Below, piece by piece: positions 5,597 through 7,424 of a stretch of DNA of 7,424 nucleotides. Position 1 is the stretch's first letter. Each line of letters starts with the position of its first letter. Below the pieces are notes generated by a model, which was not told the origin of the DNA, searched no databases, and saw nothing but the letters and a program-made list of their open reading frames with translations. Origin of the DNA: Chthoniobacterales bacterium. Its GTDB lineage: Bacteria; Verrucomicrobiota; Verrucomicrobiia; Chthoniobacterales; UBA10450. The stretch lies in contig JACCXA010000235.1 in assembly GCA_013697365.1 (NCBI GenBank), forward strand, positions 1 to 7,424, written 5' to 3'. Both the position numbers and the translations under genes were made by a program.

Positions 5597-6553
5597 TTGA
5601 AGGAAAAGAAAACGGCCGAGACATCTCCCGCGAGGGCCTTCCCCGATTCCACCAGCAGAAAGGGTCCTTTGAATCTAAACGGTCAGCAAAAGATCCGGCT
5701 GGGGACGTGTGCCTGGAGCTTCGAAGAATGGCTGGGAAGCTTTTATCCCGCCGCCCTGCCGTCGGACCGCTGGCTGGAGTTTTATGCGCGCACCTTTCCC
5801 GCCGTGGAAGTTGACTCGACCTTTTATAGCGCACCGGCGGAGTCGACGATTCTGCGATGGATGGAGAGTACACCGGCGTCGTTCCGTTTCAGCTGCAAGT
5901 TGCCACGCGCGATCACGCACGCCTGCCGGCTGCGCGATTGCCGCGCGGACTTCACGGCCTTTCTCCATGCCGTGGAAGCGCTCGCGCCAAAGCTTCAGGT
6001 CATCCTCATTCAACTCCCGCCTTCATTTGCGCCGAAAGAAGGCCGGCCGGCACTTCGCAATTTTCTCGAGCAATTGCCGCGCGACTTTCGTTTCGCAATC
6101 GAATTCCGGCACCCGGGCTGGCATCGGCCCCAGGTCATCCGCCTGCTCGAAAAACATCGGGTCTGCTGGGCCTGGGCCGACTTGAGTCCACTCAATGAAC
6201 GAAATTTAGCGCCGTTCGAGCTCTGGCCGCATACCACGGACTTTCTCTACGTCAGGCTGATGGGCGATTACACGACGAAGTATGACGGTAACGGGGAGCG
6301 CGTGCATCGCTACGGGAAACTGCTCTGGAAACGCGAGGCTGCGCTCGAGAGTTGGGCGTTGAAGATCGAGCGGCAGTTGGACGAGATTCGCAATGTCTGG
6401 ACCTTCGTGAACAACCACTACGAAGGCTTCGCGCCTGAGACATGTCAGCGGCTCGCAGCGCGTCTCGGGTATGAACTGCCGCTCCCGGTGTTGGAGGAAA
6501 CCGCCTCCGGCGGGTCTGGCCAGCTGGATTTATTTCGCGACGTCAACGCATAG
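5597..6553 (+). CDS. DUF72 (YecE-like) family protein with C-terminal QLDLF motif
   Basis: The product has 318 residues in the longest form. It belongs to the TIM-barrel-like DUF72 family, whose biochemical role is not settled. Family motifs appear in order: RLGTCAWSFEEW (34-45), FYP (49-51), VEVDSTFYSAP (70-80), FSCKLPRAITH (98-108), ILIQLPPSF (136-144), AIEFRHPGW (167-175), FLYVRLMGD (216-224) and FVNNHYEGFAP (270-280). Only alternative start codons fit: TTG 5597 has no ribosome binding site, while TTG 5669 has aaggg 4 nt upstream and removes 24 unconserved residues, so the true start may be 5669. The C terminus has a Gly/Ser linker then QLDLF (309-313), matching the sliding-clamp-binding consensus QL(S/D)LF. 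It diverges from bamD and converges on serS with a 17-nt gap. Confidence 0.92.
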   Translation: MKEKKTAETSPARAFPDSTSRKGPLNLNGQQKIRLGTCAWSFEEWLGSFYPAALPSDRWLEFYARTFPAVEVDSTFYSAPAESTILRWMESTPASFRFSCKLPRAITHACRLRDCRADFTAFLHAVEALAPKLQVILIQLPPSFAPKEGRPALRNFLEQLPRDFRFAIEFRHPGWHRPQVIRLLEKHRVCWAWADLSPLNERNLAPFELWPHTTDFLYVRLMGDYTTKYDGNGERVHRYGKLLWKREAALESWALKIERQLDEIRNVWTFVNNHYEGFAPETCQRLAARLGYELPLPVLEETASGGSGQLDLFRDVNA

Positions 6554-6558
6554 CCGCA

Positions 6559-6577
6559 TGCCTGCTGCAATCAGGCA
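6559..6577. terminator. Small hairpin at the junction of two convergent genes, candidate weak terminator
   Basis: The arms tgcctg (6559-6564) and caggca (6572-6577) pair perfectly around a 7-nt loop in the 17-nt gap between the DUF72 stop and the serS stop, overlapping the last serS codons. Position suits a bidirectional terminator, but the stem is short and no T-run follows on either strand. Confidence 0.3.
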
Positions 6578-7424
6578 ATATTGCTCGCGCCGAAGTAAGA
6601 GTGCAGCGTCTCCGGCAGCTTCACGGATCCATCCGGTTGCTGCCCGCTTTCAATCAGAGCCGCGAACAATCTCGGTAACGCCACCCCCGAGCCGTTCAGC
6701 GTGTGGCAGAAGCGATTTTTGCCGTCCGCGTCCTTGAAGCGGAGATTCATTCGTCGGGCTTGGAAGTCTTCGAAGTTTGAGCAACTTGAAACTTCGAGAT
6801 AGCTGTCCTGCCCCGGCGACCAGACCTCGATGTCGTAGGTTTTGGCCGCTCCGAAGCTGATGTCGCCTGTGCAAATTTCCACGACCCGGTAATGCAATCC
6901 CAGGAGCTGGAGCACGCGCTCCGCATTCTCAGTCAACGACTCATGTTCTTCGTAGGAAGTCTCCGGTCGGCTGAGTTTCACCAGTTCAACCTTATCGAAC
7001 TGATGCACTCGGATGATCCCTCGCGTCTCCCTTCCTGCTGAGCCCGCCTCCCGGCGAAAACAGGGCGTGTAGGCGACAAACTTCTTTGGCAGATCGCCGA
7101 GGGCCAGAATTTCCTCACGGTGAAAATTTGTTACCGGCACTTCCGCAGTCGGCGCCAGGAACATGTCGTTCCCTGCCAACCCGTACATGTCTTCTTCAAA
7201 CTTCGGGAGCTGCGTGGTGCCGATCATACAGTCGCGTCGCACGAGGAAGGGTGGGCTCATCTCCAGGTAACCGTGCTCCCGCGTATGCAGATCGAGCATG
7301 AAGTTAATCAGCGCCCGCTCCAGTCGCGCTCCTTGGCCGGTGAAGCAGATGAAGCCGCTGCCGCTGAGCTTTGCGGCACGCTCGAGATCGAATAACCCAA
7401 GCCGTTCACCCAGAGCGACGTGAT
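6571..7424 (-). CDS. serS: Seryl-tRNA synthetase, C-terminal catalytic part (5' end beyond the right window edge)
   Basis: About 283 residues are visible of a protein usually near 425. SerRS charges tRNA-Ser with serine using ATP in the cytoplasm and also supplies Ser-tRNA for selenocysteine where that pathway exists. The frame is open to the edge: HVALGERLGLFDLERAAKLS is the usual start of the catalytic core. Then come motif 1 (ALINFMLDLHTREHGYLEM...P), the serine pocket TAEVPVTN, motif 2 (CFRREAGSAGRETRGIIRVHQF), AAKTYDIEVWSPGQDSYLEV, SSCSNFEDFQARR and motif 3 (NGSGVALPRLFAALIE). Two small departures from common SerRS sequences are 'SFGAAKTYD' for 'GFSAAKKYD' and 'GVALPR' for 'GLAVGR'; the motif 3 Arg is kept. 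The missing part is the N-terminal coiled-coil that grips the long arm of tRNA-Ser. The stop is TGA at 6571-6573. Confidence 0.97.
   Translation of the reverse strand, partial: HVALGERLGLFDLERAAKLSGSGFICFTGQGARLERALINFMLDLHTREHGYLEMSPPFLVRRDCMIGTTQLPKFEEDMYGLAGNDMFLAPTAEVPVTNFHREEILALGDLPKKFVAYTPCFRREAGSAGRETRGIIRVHQFDKVELVKLSRPETSYEEHESLTENAERVLQLLGLHYRVVEICTGDISFGAAKTYDIEVWSPGQDSYLEVSSCSNFEDFQARRMNLRFKDADGKNRFCHTLNGSGVALPRLFAALIESGQQPDGSVKLPETLHSYFGASNIA

Noticed and set aside
1..7424. CRISPR array, integrase, transposase or complete defence operon
   Set aside because: No regularly spaced repeats with unique spacers and no recombinase or transposase motifs were found. The only defence-related trace is the methylase stub.

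Overview
The window looks like a chromosomal stretch from a Gram-negative bacterium with an outer membrane, most likely a Verrucomicrobiota member (Chthoniobacterales/Spartobacteria-like). This placement is an inference from protein style, the BamD-LptE gene pair, frequent GTG/TTG starts and a tRNA gene without encoded CCA; no marker here proves it. The sequence splits into a core half (about 2700-7424) and an accessory half (1 to about 2700).

Core half. On the minus strand, three closely spaced genes form an apparent operon: a BamD-like TPR protein (outer-membrane protein assembly), an LptE-like lipoprotein (lipopolysaccharide assembly) and a kinesin-light-chain-type TPR protein of unknown role. 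A complete tRNA-Leu(CAG) gene follows on the same strand. Divergent from bamD is a DUF72 (YecE-like) gene whose C terminus carries a QLDLF pentapeptide. It converges on serS, seryl-tRNA synthetase, which runs off the right edge without its N-terminal arm.

Accessory half. The left edge begins inside a second copy of the same tRNA-Leu gene (51 nt identical, same strand, with about 13 nt of shared 5' flank). Between the two copies lie about 2.7 kb that are visibly less GC-rich in the gene body and unrelated to the core operon. This segment holds a frameshifted, truncated 5' end of a DNA adenine/cytosine methyltransferase gene and an intact polytopic GT-C-type glycosyltransferase gene. It also holds several short direct repeats and a hairpin. 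The layout is that of a tRNA-associated integration hotspot with decayed cargo. No integrase, transposase, complete defence system or CRISPR array is visible, so the mechanism is unproven.
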